Below are positions 1-8,397 of a stretch of DNA of 59,172 nucleotides, piece by piece. Positions within the stretch are counted from its first letter, which is position 1; every line of letters begins with the position of its first letter. The stretch spans positions 1 through 59,172 of the forward strand of contig JAAXHL010000196.1 in NCBI GenBank assembly GCA_012270865.1, read 5' to 3'. The DNA is from Candidatus Poribacteria bacterium. GTDB taxonomy: Bacteria > Poribacteria > WGA-4E > WGA-3G. The position numbers and the translations under genes were made by a program. The notes beneath the pieces were generated by a model. That model saw nothing but the letters and a program-made list of their open reading frames with translations, was not told the DNA's origin and made no database searches.

Positions 1-175
1 TTGATAGATTTGAGAAATATCAGTCTCTTTAATTCTAATGGTCACTATAAATAACCTTGTAGTTAGGAATCAGGGTCATTCAATTGTCCGTTTTTTGTGT
101 TGTGTTCTCACAGGCGTTAATATTTCAGATAAGTTAGAAGTCTGAAGAAATCCAAATTAAAACAACCCGAGAAAT

Positions 176-218
176 TTTCGCAGCATTTCGCAGCATTTCG
201 CAGCATTTCGCAGCATTC
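176..218. repeat. 10-bp tandem repeat, about four units
   Basis: The unit cagcatttcg begins at 181, 191, 201 and 211, with a partial unit before the first. A related array with unit gcgaaatcta lies at 36411-36440 in reverse orientation. Both arrays sit close to a copy of the dispersed GGTTCGGTT palindrome. Confidence 0.85.
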
Positions 219-276
219 CTATAGGTTCGGTTTCCAACTGAACCATAAGTGTCAATTTTAGAAGAAAAACCGCCGC

Positions 277-366
277 TACCCCAGACCCGGTAGGTTCGGT
301 TTGCAACCGAACCGGATCTTACATGGAAACCTCAAAGACTTCAAAAACCTCTTCAGCATTGCGTTG
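277..366 (+). repeat. Dispersed palindromic element, copy 1
   Basis: The core palindrome has arms GGTTCGGTT (293-301) and AACCGAACC (305-313). It is preceded by cccagacccggta and followed by ccggatcttacat and gaaacct...aagacttca...cctcttcag. The same order occurs, reverse-complemented, in the two 68-bp units at 43731-43866, and the core plus one flank recurs at 36573-36620. It has no coding capacity. Confidence 0.8.
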
Positions 367-647
367 TCCATAATGTTCAGTCCTGTAAGGGCGTTATGTT
401 TATAAAAAAAACATCATTGCCCTGTTTTTAGTCCCGTAGGGACGATATGTTTATAGCAGCCGTAGGGGCGGCATTTGTAGAAACATTCCTGCAAAATACC
501 GTGAAAAATCGCGAATTGACACCTATGGAACGAGCTACGCTCGCGAACCTATATGAAAATACGTATTGCCTATCCTTACGTTTTAAGGTATCCTACAATT
601 ATAGGCTTCGCCAATCTCATTCCAATCTCATTAAGGAGCTCCAGAAC

Positions 648-1391
648 TTGCGTAATTACACTGAAATCACTGAACGCCTAAAAAACTTAGAATTGCCCAT
701 AAAATTAGCTGGCAACGTTCACGGCGATGAAAACATTAGTTATCCGATACATCAAATTCACTTAGCATCGTCCACCGATACGTCGCACCCCGTTCTCATC
801 ACAGGTGGCGTACACGGCGACGAACCCGCAGGCGTTGAAGCCGTCTTACAGTTTCTCGAACGCGACAACACCGCACGCCTGAAACAATTTTCCTTTACAA
901 TCATCCCCTGTATCAACCCGTACGGCTACGTTCATGAAACGCGGGAGACACGGAACGACATAGACATCAACCGTTCATTTGAAACAGATAACGTCCCCGA
1001 AGTCGCTATCGTCAAAAAAGCACTCCGACAAACCCAATTCGCCTTCGCGATAGACTTCCACGAAGACTATGAAGCAACAGGATTCTACCTCTACGAAGGA
1101 AAACGCGACGAGAAATATATCGGGCCCCAACTCGCCACAGCCGCAAAAGCAATCGGACCCGTAGACCCAGAAGACACCGATAAAGAGGCACCGAACTACG
1201 TTGAAGGAGTCTACAAAGTCGCCACCGAATGGGGCACCGAAGGTTTAGCACCTTACCTATTGCATTTTCACAGTAAACATGTTATCATCTCTGAAACACC
1301 GACAGTCTGGCAACTTGAACGACGTGCAACACTCCATCTAACAATACTGGATACCGCACTCGACATTATCTCAGAGATGAACGAAAATTAA
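648..1391 (+). CDS. M14-family zinc carboxypeptidase / desuccinylase-like protein
   Basis: Predicted cytoplasmic zinc hydrolase of 247 aa in the M14 carboxypeptidase / succinylglutamate desuccinylase superfamily. It would remove an amino-acid or acyl group; the substrate is unknown. Counting from TTG-648, a GGVHGDEPAG motif gives zinc ligands His56 and Glu59. DFHED gives the third ligand, His138, and VIISETP carries a likely catalytic Glu. I start at TTG 648 because AAGGAGCT lies 7 bases upstream. The frame is open back to ATG 447, but that ATG is in a repeat and the first 67 residues look nothing like the family. ATG 525 is another option. The gene runs in the same direction as the enolase-superfamily gene 97 bp downstream. 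The family call is firm; the start is less so. Confidence 0.75.
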   Translation: MRNYTEITERLKNLELPIKLAGNVHGDENISYPIHQIHLASSTDTSHPVLITGGVHGDEPAGVEAVLQFLERDNTARLKQFSFTIIPCINPYGYVHETRETRNDIDINRSFETDNVPEVAIVKKALRQTQFAFAIDFHEDYEATGFYLYEGKRDEKYIGPQLATAAKAIGPVDPEDTDKEAPNYVEGVYKVATEWGTEGLAPYLLHFHSKHVIISETPTVWQLERRATLHLTILDTALDIISEMNEN

Positions 1392-1488
1392 CTGAAGAAA
1401 GCAGCCCGCAACAACGGCGCGGGCGGATCAAGAGAAACGGACATCAAACATGAAATCCACTTCATCACCCCACAAGGAAAAATGAAAA

Positions 1489-2748
1489 ATGGAAGATCAA
1501 CAAGTACTATCGAATGTCAACACCGCTTCTCACCCTTCAGAATTGAAAATCACTGACATGCGTATCGTTCGGACCCAAGTTGGGGGTCCCATCTTAAAAC
1601 TCGACACCAACCAAGGCATTTACGGACTCGGTGAAGTCCGAGACGGCGCAAGTCCGACGTATGCACTGATGCTCAAAACCCGAATCCTGGGCGAAAATCC
1701 CTGTAACGTCGATAAAATCTTTCGACAGATCAAACAGTTCGGGCACCACGCACGACAAGGCGGCGGGGTCTGTGGCATCGAAATGGCTCTGATGGACCTC
1801 GCGGGGAAGGCTTACGGCGTTCCCTGCTATCAACTCGCCGGGGGCAAGTTCCGAGACAAAATCCGATGCTACAGCGATACGCCGTCACTTAGAGACGCTA
1901 CAGAGATGGGGAACAAACTCCAAGAACGCATCGATAGAGGGTTTACCTTCTTGAAGATGGATGTCGGTGTCGGATTGCTGCGAGGGATTCCCGGCACACT
2001 CTCCGCACCGCACGGAAACTTGGACACAGGCGACCTCATGCACCCTTTCACCGGCATCCACCTCACCGAAAAAGGGATCGCAATGCTCTGCGAATACGTA
2101 GAAATCGTTCGCGACATCATCGGCTATGAAATACCGCTTGCTGTCGATCATTTCGGGCATATCGGCATCGAGGACTGTATCCGCCTCGCAAGAGCATTAG
2201 AGAAATACAACCTCGCGTGGTTAGAGGACATGGTGCCCTGGCAGTACACCGACCAATACGTGCGTCTCTCCAACGCTTGTGCCACGCCTATCTGCACAGG
2301 CGAGGACATCTACTGTAAAGAAGACTTTATGCCGCTATTCGAGAATCGAGGCATCGCCGTCGCACACCCCGATATTGCGACATCCGGTGGGATTTTGGAA
2401 ACCAAAAAGATAGGCGATTTGGCAGAAGATCACGGCATCGCGATGGCACTCCACATGGCAGGAACACCCATCTGCGCAATGGCAAGCGTCCACTGTGCCG
2501 CAGCGACATCTAACTTCATGGTCTTAGAGAACCACTCTGTTGACAATCCGTGGTGGGATGAAATGGTAACAGGCTTACCGAACCCGATTATCCAAGACGG
2601 TTATATTGATGTCCCAGACACCCCCGGCTTAGGCATCGACCTCAACGAAGAGGTCATCCGAGAGCATCTCCATCGCGACGAGACAGCATACTTCGCCCCA
2701 ACAACAGAATGGGATTCCGAACGCTCACACGATAGATTGTGGAGTTAG
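1489..2748 (+). CDS. Mandelate racemase / muconate-lactonizing (enolase superfamily) enzyme
   Basis: A 419-aa enolase-superfamily enzyme that should abstract a proton alpha to a carboxylate, typically dehydrating or racemising a sugar acid. The N-terminal capping domain covers about residues 20-130 and the barrel the rest. Predicted Mg ligands are Asp220 (LAVDHFG), Glu246 (LEDM) and Glu272 (TGED). His322 in ALHMAGTP is a candidate acid/base, and Lys156-x-Asp158 replaces the usual KxK. An insert at about 160-195 (Gly/Pro/His rich) is long for the family. The start ATG follows AAGGAAAAA. Neighbouring sugar-oxidoreductase genes fit sugar-acid catabolism, but the substrate cannot be read from sequence. 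Confidence 0.82.
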   Translation: MEDQQVLSNVNTASHPSELKITDMRIVRTQVGGPILKLDTNQGIYGLGEVRDGASPTYALMLKTRILGENPCNVDKIFRQIKQFGHHARQGGGVCGIEMALMDLAGKAYGVPCYQLAGGKFRDKIRCYSDTPSLRDATEMGNKLQERIDRGFTFLKMDVGVGLLRGIPGTLSAPHGNLDTGDLMHPFTGIHLTEKGIAMLCEYVEIVRDIIGYEIPLAVDHFGHIGIEDCIRLARALEKYNLAWLEDMVPWQYTDQYVRLSNACATPICTGEDIYCKEDFMPLFENRGIAVAHPDIATSGGILETKKIGDLAEDHGIAMALHMAGTPICAMASVHCAAATSNFMVLENHSVDNPWWDEMVTGLPNPIIQDGYIDVPDTPGLGIDLNEEVIREHLHRDETAYFAPTTEWDSERSHDRLWS

Positions 2749-2771
2749 TGGCGTTATAGGTGAGGACCAAA

Positions 2772-3899
2772 CTACGGAATCACAGCAACATAAACCTGTG
2801 AATGCCCAGAAACATCCGACGTATACACGACAGCCGTTTCATCAGGACTAAAAGACGGATGCGGGTGCGTCCACTGTGGTCCGTAAACCGTGTCCACCTT
2901 CATCTCCATCCAACTCAGCGACTTCTCGCGATCACCTGCCTGTTGCGCCGCTGCCCAATCCTCGGCGAGCGCATACCGATCCGTCTTCCACTGACTCCCA
3001 CTCGACGAACTCTGCGGATAGCAGATAGACGTATGTTCACCGGTCCCCACATCAACCAACCGCAGACCGATGTCGGGGTGAACGGTGTCGCACAACACCT
3101 TCGTACCGTCGCGGTTGCTGGCGATGTGCCACGCATTGAAATCGGCGATTGTCTGCATCTGCAAGGTATCCAAAGATATCCGCCGTAGTGCGTAGGGCCA
3201 ATGTGTCACAATCAAGTCGTCCCGCGCACCGAGGAAGGTTTCATGAACCAAAAACTCGTTATTATCGTGTTGATAGAGCGATCGGTTCTCTGTACCGTCC
3301 CGTTTAATCGTCCACATCCGAGGTGCGGGATCACCAGAATAAGCAATAAGATCAGGGTGTCTCGGATGAAACTGCGGATGGATAATCGTCTGATCCGGTG
3401 ATGTCCAGATAACCTCGCCACCGCTGCCGTCCGTAGCCGTCACAGTAATATGCGATTTATCGTCGCGCTTCATCGCCGTCACGATAAACCGCTCATCCGC
3501 GCTAACACTACACTCACCGAGACCCCCACCCGGAAATTCCGCCAGCACACGTTCCTCAAAAGCGTCAAGGTGAATCGCCTTTATCGTGTCCGCTTGTGTG
3601 TAAAAGAGTTCAGACCCGTCTTTGGAGATTACACCCGAGTAGCCGTGAATGTCGTCCGCATCCGTGAGTTGGACAATATCACCGTTAGGAAATTCCAACT
3701 TGAAAAAATTCGGTTTCCCTGAACGGTAAGAGGTAAAGACGAGATGTTTCTGGTCCGGCGTGAACGAAGATGTCAGGAAGTAGAGATTGTGGTTGATAGA
3801 GGTATCATTTGTGAGTTGATAGATATGCGCGCCCGTTTGACTGTCTTGAAATTCACGTAGTTCCGAAGGATGAACGGACGCTTTGGCGTATTTTGTCAT
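2772..3899 (-). CDS. Oligogalacturonate lyase-like beta-propeller protein
   Basis: A 375-aa protein without a signal peptide, built of WD40/TolB-like blades (repeated F-x-PD-x-x-x-LVFTS and ISKDGSELFYT segments). The N-terminal pattern YQLTND...NLYF...FTSYRSG...QLTD resembles PL22 oligogalacturonate lyases, which split unsaturated digalacturonate in the cytoplasm. His-rich positions late in the protein (HPQFHPRHP, VHETF, WTHPHPSF) could bind the metal the family uses. The start is supported by AAGGAACG upstream of the ATG. It converges on the enolase-superfamily gene with only 23 bp between stops. Lyase activity is inferred; a TolB-like propeller of other function is possible. Confidence 0.68.
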   Translation of the reverse strand: MTKYAKASVHPSELREFQDSQTGAHIYQLTNDTSINHNLYFLTSSFTPDQKHLVFTSYRSGKPNFFKLEFPNGDIVQLTDADDIHGYSGVISKDGSELFYTQADTIKAIHLDAFEERVLAEFPGGGLGECSVSADERFIVTAMKRDDKSHITVTATDGSGGEVIWTSPDQTIIHPQFHPRHPDLIAYSGDPAPRMWTIKRDGTENRSLYQHDNNEFLVHETFLGARDDLIVTHWPYALRRISLDTLQMQTIADFNAWHIASNRDGTKVLCDTVHPDIGLRLVDVGTGEHTSICYPQSSSSGSQWKTDRYALAEDWAAAQQAGDREKSLSWMEMKVDTVYGPQWTHPHPSFSPDETAVVYTSDVSGHSQVYVAVIP

Positions 3900-4302
3900 A
3901 GATCGTTCCTTATAAGTCTGTTTATAAACGTGAGTTTGATATATAATAAATTCTAAACATAAAGGGACATTTTCGTAGGGGTTAGGTCACCTAATCCGTA
4001 CAGGCGATGGAACCTCGCCCCTACGAGAAATCTGACATATTGTTTTTCAAACTCACGTTGTTTATAAAATAGGTTCGGTTCGTAGTAAGGTGATTCACCA
4101 CTGGTTAGAACGCGCACTGAATTGCGCGACTACAAACAAGAATTACGAATCGCCTCAATTAATTAAATAGGACTTACGCACTTCCGTTTTAAAGTCCCCC
4201 TACCCCCCTGATAAGGGGGGATATGGGGGGTTGGGGGATTTAGGGGGTTAATTCCTACTTTTTGCGTCTAAATGTCCAATATTTTCCCAATTTGTGTAAG
4301 TC
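3900..4302. other. Intergenic region filled by two MITE-like elements
   Basis: No gene is seen. The stretch is almost wholly made of two elements with terminal inverted repeats (3921-4068 and 4168-4305). Between them is a partial GGTTCGGTT sequence and a short spacer containing gcgcactgaattgcgcg. Confidence 0.7.
3921..4068. mobile_element. MITE-like element 1 (148 bp, no ORF)
   Basis: The left end TTTATAAACGTGAGTTTGA (3921-3939) is the inverse of the right end at 4047-4068, apart from two extra bases. Inside, CGTAGGGG (3974-3981) pairs with CCCCTACG (4018-4025), with a small TTAGGT/ACCTAA palindrome between. Nested inverted repeats and the lack of coding capacity suggest a non-autonomous transposable element or a palindromic repeat. 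No clear target duplication is seen. Confidence 0.6.
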
Positions 4303-4305
4303 CTA
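4168..4305. mobile_element. MITE-like element 2 (138 bp) at the end of the HAD gene
   Basis: The left end TAGGACTTACGCAC (4168-4181) is the near-perfect inverse of the right end GTGTAAGTCCTA (4294-4305). The ends resemble terminal repeats of several known insertion sequences (from memory). The interior is C-rich then G-rich (4196-4247) and shares CCCCTAAATCCCCC and TTATCAGGGGG with the 72-bp tandem repeat at 46131. The right end overlaps the last codon of the HAD gene and forms its TAG stop. Confidence 0.65.
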
Positions 4306-5130
4306 AAATAAATAATCTATCAGTTGCGCGCCTTCACGGAAATCGGGAATGATAATATCCGCACCCGCACGGATAAGACGTTCCCGCTTATCGGCATTCA
4401 TGTTATATCTATTGGCTTCTACGGACGCAACACCGACAGCGATAGCTCCTACCGCTTTCGCATTCTCAATCTCCACGTATCCGTCCCCGATGATGAGCAA
4501 TTCATTCCCGCTCAACTCAAAATCCGTGATGATTTTCTGGATAACCATAGCTTTAGAAAACTTCTTATATTCCCGCAACGCGCCGAAAATGCCGCCATCA
4601 AAATACGGAGCAACGCCGAGGAGTGACGCTTCATTTTTAACGAATTCGACATCCGTCCCACTGGCGAGATAGCAGTGTATCCCCATTTCGCGTAGGTTGC
4701 GTAGAAATTCGAGCGACTTCGGCACACGGAGCGGTTCGGCAGACAACGTCCCCGCCGCAAGTCCTGCGATGCGCCCCTCAACAACAGGCAGCAATCGACG
4801 GTTATATTCGTCCTTATAGGCAAGCGGCTCTTGCGGTGTCCCACCACGTTTCTCAATCTCTTCACCGAGTTGAATCATCTGATAGATGGTCTGCTTACCG
4901 GTCAATCTATCGACAAATTCAACAACAAGTGCTTCGAGTTGCGCCTGCGTCTCAGTGGTATCCGTTTCAGTTTGAAGCAGTTCAACCATCATCGGCACCA
5001 TCACGTTCTGCCACCCATCTCGGATGAGCGAAATCGTACCGTCAAAATCGAAAACGACATGACGGATGTTGCCGGTTTCGACTTCACAATGAATCTCAAT
5101 TGCGGTATTATCCAAAAAAATGTTTTGCAT
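4303..5130 (-). CDS. HAD-superfamily phosphatase / phosphoglycolate phosphatase-like
   Basis: A 275-aa cytoplasmic HAD hydrolase. Motif I is VFDFDGTIS at about residues 26-34, with the nucleophile and acid Asp pair. Motif II is YLASGTD, a Lys follows in the helical region, and motif IV is IIGDGYVEIENAK. A helical cap lies between motifs I and II. It probably dephosphorylates a small metabolite, substrate unknown. The start has AGGATAACT just upstream. The stop codon is supplied by the terminal repeat of a MITE-like element, so the C-terminus (LIDYLF) may differ from the ancestral one. A long inverted repeat separates it from the divergent DUF58 gene. Confidence 0.8.
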   Translation of the reverse strand: MQNIFLDNTAIEIHCEVETGNIRHVVFDFDGTISLIRDGWQNVMVPMMVELLQTETDTTETQAQLEALVVEFVDRLTGKQTIYQMIQLGEEIEKRGGTPQEPLAYKDEYNRRLLPVVEGRIAGLAAGTLSAEPLRVPKSLEFLRNLREMGIHCYLASGTDVEFVKNEASLLGVAPYFDGGIFGALREYKKFSKAMVIQKIITDFELSGNELLIIGDGYVEIENAKAVGAIAVGVASVEANRYNMNADKRERLIRAGADIIIPDFREGAQLIDYLF

Positions 5131-5150
5131 AGTTATCCTGAAATTGGCTT

Positions 5151-5376
5151 TCAGCCATCGGCTATCAGTAACAAGAGGCTTCTGATTAGGAGTTGTTGGT
5201 GGTTAGTTAAGAGGTTTTGATGAACCCGAACCCTCTTACCAATAACTAAAAACCAATAACCAACAACTATTCCTCCAATAGCCTCTTTGCTGATTGCTGA
5301 CGGCTGATTGCTGACGGCTGATTGCTAACAGAAACCGATGGCTATTCCGCTGACGGCTGACGGCTGATTGCCGACA
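5151..5376. repeat. Long imperfect inverted repeat with iterated gctgacggctgatt ends
   Basis: The left arm from about 5147 to 5219 reads tcagccatcggctatcag...agaggct...agttgttggt. The right arm, from about 5236 to 5320, is its inverse with small gaps. The inner part pairs ttaagagg with ccctcttacc. The right arm is followed by repeated gctgattgctgacg units up to 5376. The stretch fills the space between the divergent HAD and DUF58 genes, so it may carry their promoters, or it may be a mobile palindromic element. A short degenerate relative lies at about 15376-15412. Confidence 0.65.
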
Positions 5377-5471
5377 ACCACTAAAAGATGTTGATCCCAC
5401 TGTTCTTTTGTGATAGTATAATAGCGTTCAGAGAGTTAAGCAAGCACTTTTCATTATGTGGAACACAACCG

Positions 5472-6347
5472 ATGAACGAAAAAGAGATTCTAAAAAAAAT
5501 CCAACGTATCGAAATATTCACCAACCGCCTCGTTAGTACCGTCTTTGCTGGAGAATACGAGAGTGTCTTCAAAGGACAAGGGATTACCTTCGATGAAGTT
5601 CGTGAATATCAGGCAGGCGATGAAATCCGTACCATCGATTGGAACGTCACAGCGCGCATGGGTCAAACATACATCAAAAAGTACGTAGAAGAACGCGAAC
5701 TCGTGATGATGCTCGTCGTCGATATGAGTGCCTCCACCAGTTTTGGGAGTATCCCTGAAACAAAGGCGGAAATCGCTGCCGAGATTGCGGCACTCCTCGC
5801 CTTTTCCGCCATCAGGAACAACGATAAGGTCGGACTTATCTGCTTTACGGACACGGTGGAGCATTTCGTCGCACCACGCAAGGGCAGAAGGCATGTTTTA
5901 CGTGTCGTCCGAGATATCCTCTACTTTCAACCGAAGCAACACGGAACAAACATTGAAACGGCGTTGGAATTCACCGATCGTGTGCTTAAACCGCACAGTG
6001 TTGTATTCCTCATCTCCGATTTCAAGACTACCGGATACGAGAAGCAGCTACGTTTGAGCAGTAAGCAACACTCGCTCATCGCCATTACCCTACAGGATAG
6101 ACGCGAAGCAGAACTGCCAGATGTCGGTCTAATAGAACTTGAAGATGCTGAGACTGGAGAGACAACAGTTATTGATACACGCTCCAAGGAAGCACGGCAA
6201 TTGTATAGAGAACTTAATCAACGCGCGGATGCAGAACGCCGACAGATTTTCCGAACAAGCCAGGTCGATGCCATCGAGGTGAGGACAGATGAACCTTACG
6301 TGAAACCCCTCATCCGATTTTTTCGTCAACGTGCCGCCAAAGGTTAA
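5472..6347 (+). CDS. DUF58 family protein (vWA-like)
   Basis: A 291-aa protein with the DUF58 core. Residues about 25-50 carry GEYESVFKGQG and FDEVREYQAGDEIRTIDW, the family hallmark. A vWA-like fold follows with a MIDAS-type DMSAST at about 85-90. Such proteins usually act with a MoxR AAA+ ATPase in maturation or envelope functions. No MoxR gene is adjacent; instead an ABC ATPase follows 14 bp downstream. I start at ATG 5472. The frame is open to 5388, but those 28 residues do not fit the family. Function is known only by association. Confidence 0.85.
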   Translation: MNEKEILKKIQRIEIFTNRLVSTVFAGEYESVFKGQGITFDEVREYQAGDEIRTIDWNVTARMGQTYIKKYVEERELVMMLVVDMSASTSFGSIPETKAEIAAEIAALLAFSAIRNNDKVGLICFTDTVEHFVAPRKGRRHVLRVVRDILYFQPKQHGTNIETALEFTDRVLKPHSVVFLISDFKTTGYEKQLRLSSKQHSLIAITLQDRREAELPDVGLIELEDAETGETTVIDTRSKEARQLYRELNQRADAERRQIFRTSQVDAIEVRTDEPYVKPLIRFFRQRAAKG

Positions 6348-6361
6348 AATCCATAAAGACT

Positions 6362-7126
6362 ATGCGCAAATTAGAGATCCGAAACCTAACGCAAACCTTT
6401 GCGCAGAAGGACACCCAACTACAGGTACTCGACAACTTAAACTTCTCTGTTGATGCGGGACAGTTTGTCGCTTTGCTGGGTCCTTCTGGTTGCGGCAAGA
6501 GCACACTTTTTAATATTATTTCCGGGCTGCTCACACCAGACACCGGGGAGATTTACCTCAACGGCGAACATATCTCCGGCAACACCGGCGATTTCGCCTA
6601 TATGCAACAGAAAGACCTCCTCCTACCGTGGCGAACCGTTCTCAAGAACGTCCTCATCGGTCCAGAAATCCACGACGAACCGCTTGGAACTGCGAAAACA
6701 GAGGCTCAACAACGGTTGACACAACTCGGGCTCGGCGGATTTGAAAACAGTTACCCGATGCAGCTATCTGGCGGGATGCGCCAGCGCGTCGCACTCGCTC
6801 GGACGCTCCTGTTTCGGAAGGAAATCCTGCTTTTAGATGAACCCTTCGGCGCACTCGATGCGATGACACGCACCGTCATGCAGTCCATCCTACTCGACAT
6901 CTGGTACGAAGACAAGCAGACCGTCCTCCTCATCACCCACGACATTGAAGAAGCACTCCTACTCGCAGATGAAATCTATCTACTAACAGCCCGACCCGCG
7001 ACGCTCAAAGCAGAAATACCCGTCGCCTTACCGCGTCCACGAGACATCACAGACACAGCACTCATTCACTTAAAAAAAGAACTATTAGCGTTACTTCAGG
7101 TCGAAATGTCAACCGCTTTCGATTAG
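6362..7126 (+). CDS. ABC transporter ATP-binding protein, nitrate/sulfonate/taurine type
   Basis: A 254-aa ABC ATPase that would energise import through a membrane partner. Walker A GPSGCGKST is at 40-48, the Q-loop region MQQKDLLLPW at 81-90, the signature LSGGMRQ at 135-141, Walker B ILLLDEP at 155-161, and the H-loop is LLITHD. The QKDLLLPW sequence and length match SsuB/TauB/ThiZ-like NitT/TauT ATPases. No permease or binding protein lies next to it, so it is an orphan subunit or works with DUF58 or with parts encoded elsewhere. It is probably in one transcript with the DUF58 gene. Confidence 0.88.
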   Translation: MRKLEIRNLTQTFAQKDTQLQVLDNLNFSVDAGQFVALLGPSGCGKSTLFNIISGLLTPDTGEIYLNGEHISGNTGDFAYMQQKDLLLPWRTVLKNVLIGPEIHDEPLGTAKTEAQQRLTQLGLGGFENSYPMQLSGGMRQRVALARTLLFRKEILLLDEPFGALDAMTRTVMQSILLDIWYEDKQTVLLITHDIEEALLLADEIYLLTARPATLKAEIPVALPRPRDITDTALIHLKKELLALLQVEMSTAFD

Positions 7127-7161
7127 ACGATCCGCCTGGAATCGGTTTGTAACCCCAAATG

Positions 7162-8052
7162 TTATTCCTCTTCGGCCCCCTTTGTCAACTCGTGCCAAAA
7201 CGAACGCGATGAACGGTTCATATTGTCAAACATCTCGTAATTCCCTCTTTTACAGAATTCATAGAGTGCTTCGGTCAGCGGAATTTCAAATCCCGCTGCT
7301 TCCGCTGCTGCGAGGAAATACGGCAACTCAGGGTACTTCACAACAAGCGTCTTACCTCCGTCATCAATGATACGTTTAGCGATTCTGTCGAATTCGCCGC
7401 GCCATCCACTCCCCATACCGACCACATTGCGGATTGCCACCGGATCTACACCAGCACAGACCCCAAACGCCATCGCCTCCATGTACGCTGCAGCACCGAG
7501 TCCCATCGCCAATTGGTTCACACCTTTGACAATCTGACCGGCTCCACTCTGACCACAATACACGACATATTTCGGTTCACCAAGGATTTCTAAGATAGGA
7601 CGACATTTTTCGACAACCGCCGCATCACCACCCACAAAGATACGGAGTGTTCCAGTTTCAGAACCGTGTGGTCCACCGCTCACCGGAGCATCTATAAGCG
7701 TCGCTCCTTTTTCAGTAAGCGCAACCGCCAAGTTCCGAGTCCTCTCCACCTCTGTCGTCCCTAAATCAATAAACACCTGACCATCGCGGGCATTAGGGAT
7801 AAAGTGTTGTTCGGCAACGCCACAAAAAACCTCGGACGAACGCAAACTGGTCATAACGACATCGCTATTTTTGACGACTCCAGTTGTGTCCTTACCCGCG
7901 CTGGCACCAGTCGCTATGAGTGCCGCGCATTTTTCCGTATCAATATCATATCCGACGAGCGGGTACCCAGCGTTATGAAGATTCTTCGCCATCCGTCCGC
8001 CCATGTTTCCAAGTCCAATAAAACCGATTGTCGGGAGTTGTTGAGATTTCAT
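7162..8052 (-). CDS. NAD(P)-dependent beta-hydroxyacid dehydrogenase (3-hydroxyisobutyrate dehydrogenase family)
   Basis: A 296-aa cytosolic dehydrogenase. The Rossmann motif GFIGLGNMG is at residues 10-18. The substrate loop DAPVSGGPHGSETGTL and the catalytic Lys in GAGQIVKGVNQ follow, then an all-helical C-terminal domain. Family members oxidise 3-hydroxyisobutyrate, tartronate semialdehyde or related beta-hydroxy acids; which one is not evident. The start has TAGGAAAATT before the ATG. A TATAAT box lies about 32 bp upstream on the same strand (plus coordinates 8084-8089), without a clear -35. In a sugar-acid catabolic setting, tartronate semialdehyde reduction is plausible but unproven. 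Confidence 0.85.
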   Translation of the reverse strand: MKSQQLPTIGFIGLGNMGGRMAKNLHNAGYPLVGYDIDTEKCAALIATGASAGKDTTGVVKNSDVVMTSLRSSEVFCGVAEQHFIPNARDGQVFIDLGTTEVERTRNLAVALTEKGATLIDAPVSGGPHGSETGTLRIFVGGDAAVVEKCRPILEILGEPKYVVYCGQSGAGQIVKGVNQLAMGLGAAAYMEAMAFGVCAGVDPVAIRNVVGMGSGWRGEFDRIAKRIIDDGGKTLVVKYPELPYFLAAAEAAGFEIPLTEALYEFCKRGNYEMFDNMNRSSRSFWHELTKGAEEE

Positions 8053-8397
8053 AATTTTCCTACGGTTCCGTTGATTATATCATCCTACAGTTGGTGTCAT
8101 TGTCCAAGCATCTTACCAACGATAGCAATTACGCTCCTCACCTTTTTGTTGTTTCAAGCATTTCAAACACAAGGTATAGTGTCAGAGCATAGCACGATAA
8201 GAAAACACCCACAAGTAAAATCGGGGAGAGCTAAGTCTATTTCGTGCGTCTATAGAAAAGTTTTACTTGAGGTTTTTAATACCCTTTGTTATACTGCCGA
8301 TAATTGGTTACAGTTCTACTCAATTGGGTAAACTCTCATCTCAATTCTGCTGACTTTTATCCAATCCATTGAATGCTAATGGAGGATCCAAAAAATA
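8053..8397. other. Intergenic region between divergent genes
   Basis: It carries the promoter of the dehydrogenase on the left (TATAAT on the minus strand, 8084-8089) and a sigma70-like promoter facing right (8267-8295). No further gene or repeat is seen. Confidence 0.6.
8267..8295 (+). promoter_or_regulatory. Sigma70-like promoter for the exported protein and Gfo/Idh genes
   Basis: TTGAGG (8267-8272), a 17-bp spacer and TATACT (8290-8295). The start codon at 8398 is about 100 bp downstream. Confidence 0.5.

Larger units (their letters stand above)
1..647. other. Repeat-rich non-coding region
   Basis: No gene is supported here. It holds a 10-bp tandem repeat (176-218), an imperfect inverted repeat with GGTTCGG...TGAACC arms (224-244), one copy of the dispersed palindromic element (277-366), and two copies of a motif reading roughly AGTCC(T/C)GTA(A/G)GG followed by TATGTTTATA (372-456). 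The in-frame ATG at 447 falls inside that last repeat, which argues against it as a gene start. Confidence 0.7.

Noticed and set aside
176..218. CRISPR or replication-origin iterons
   Set aside because: The units are only 10 bp with no spacers. No dnaA, rep gene or DnaA boxes are nearby.
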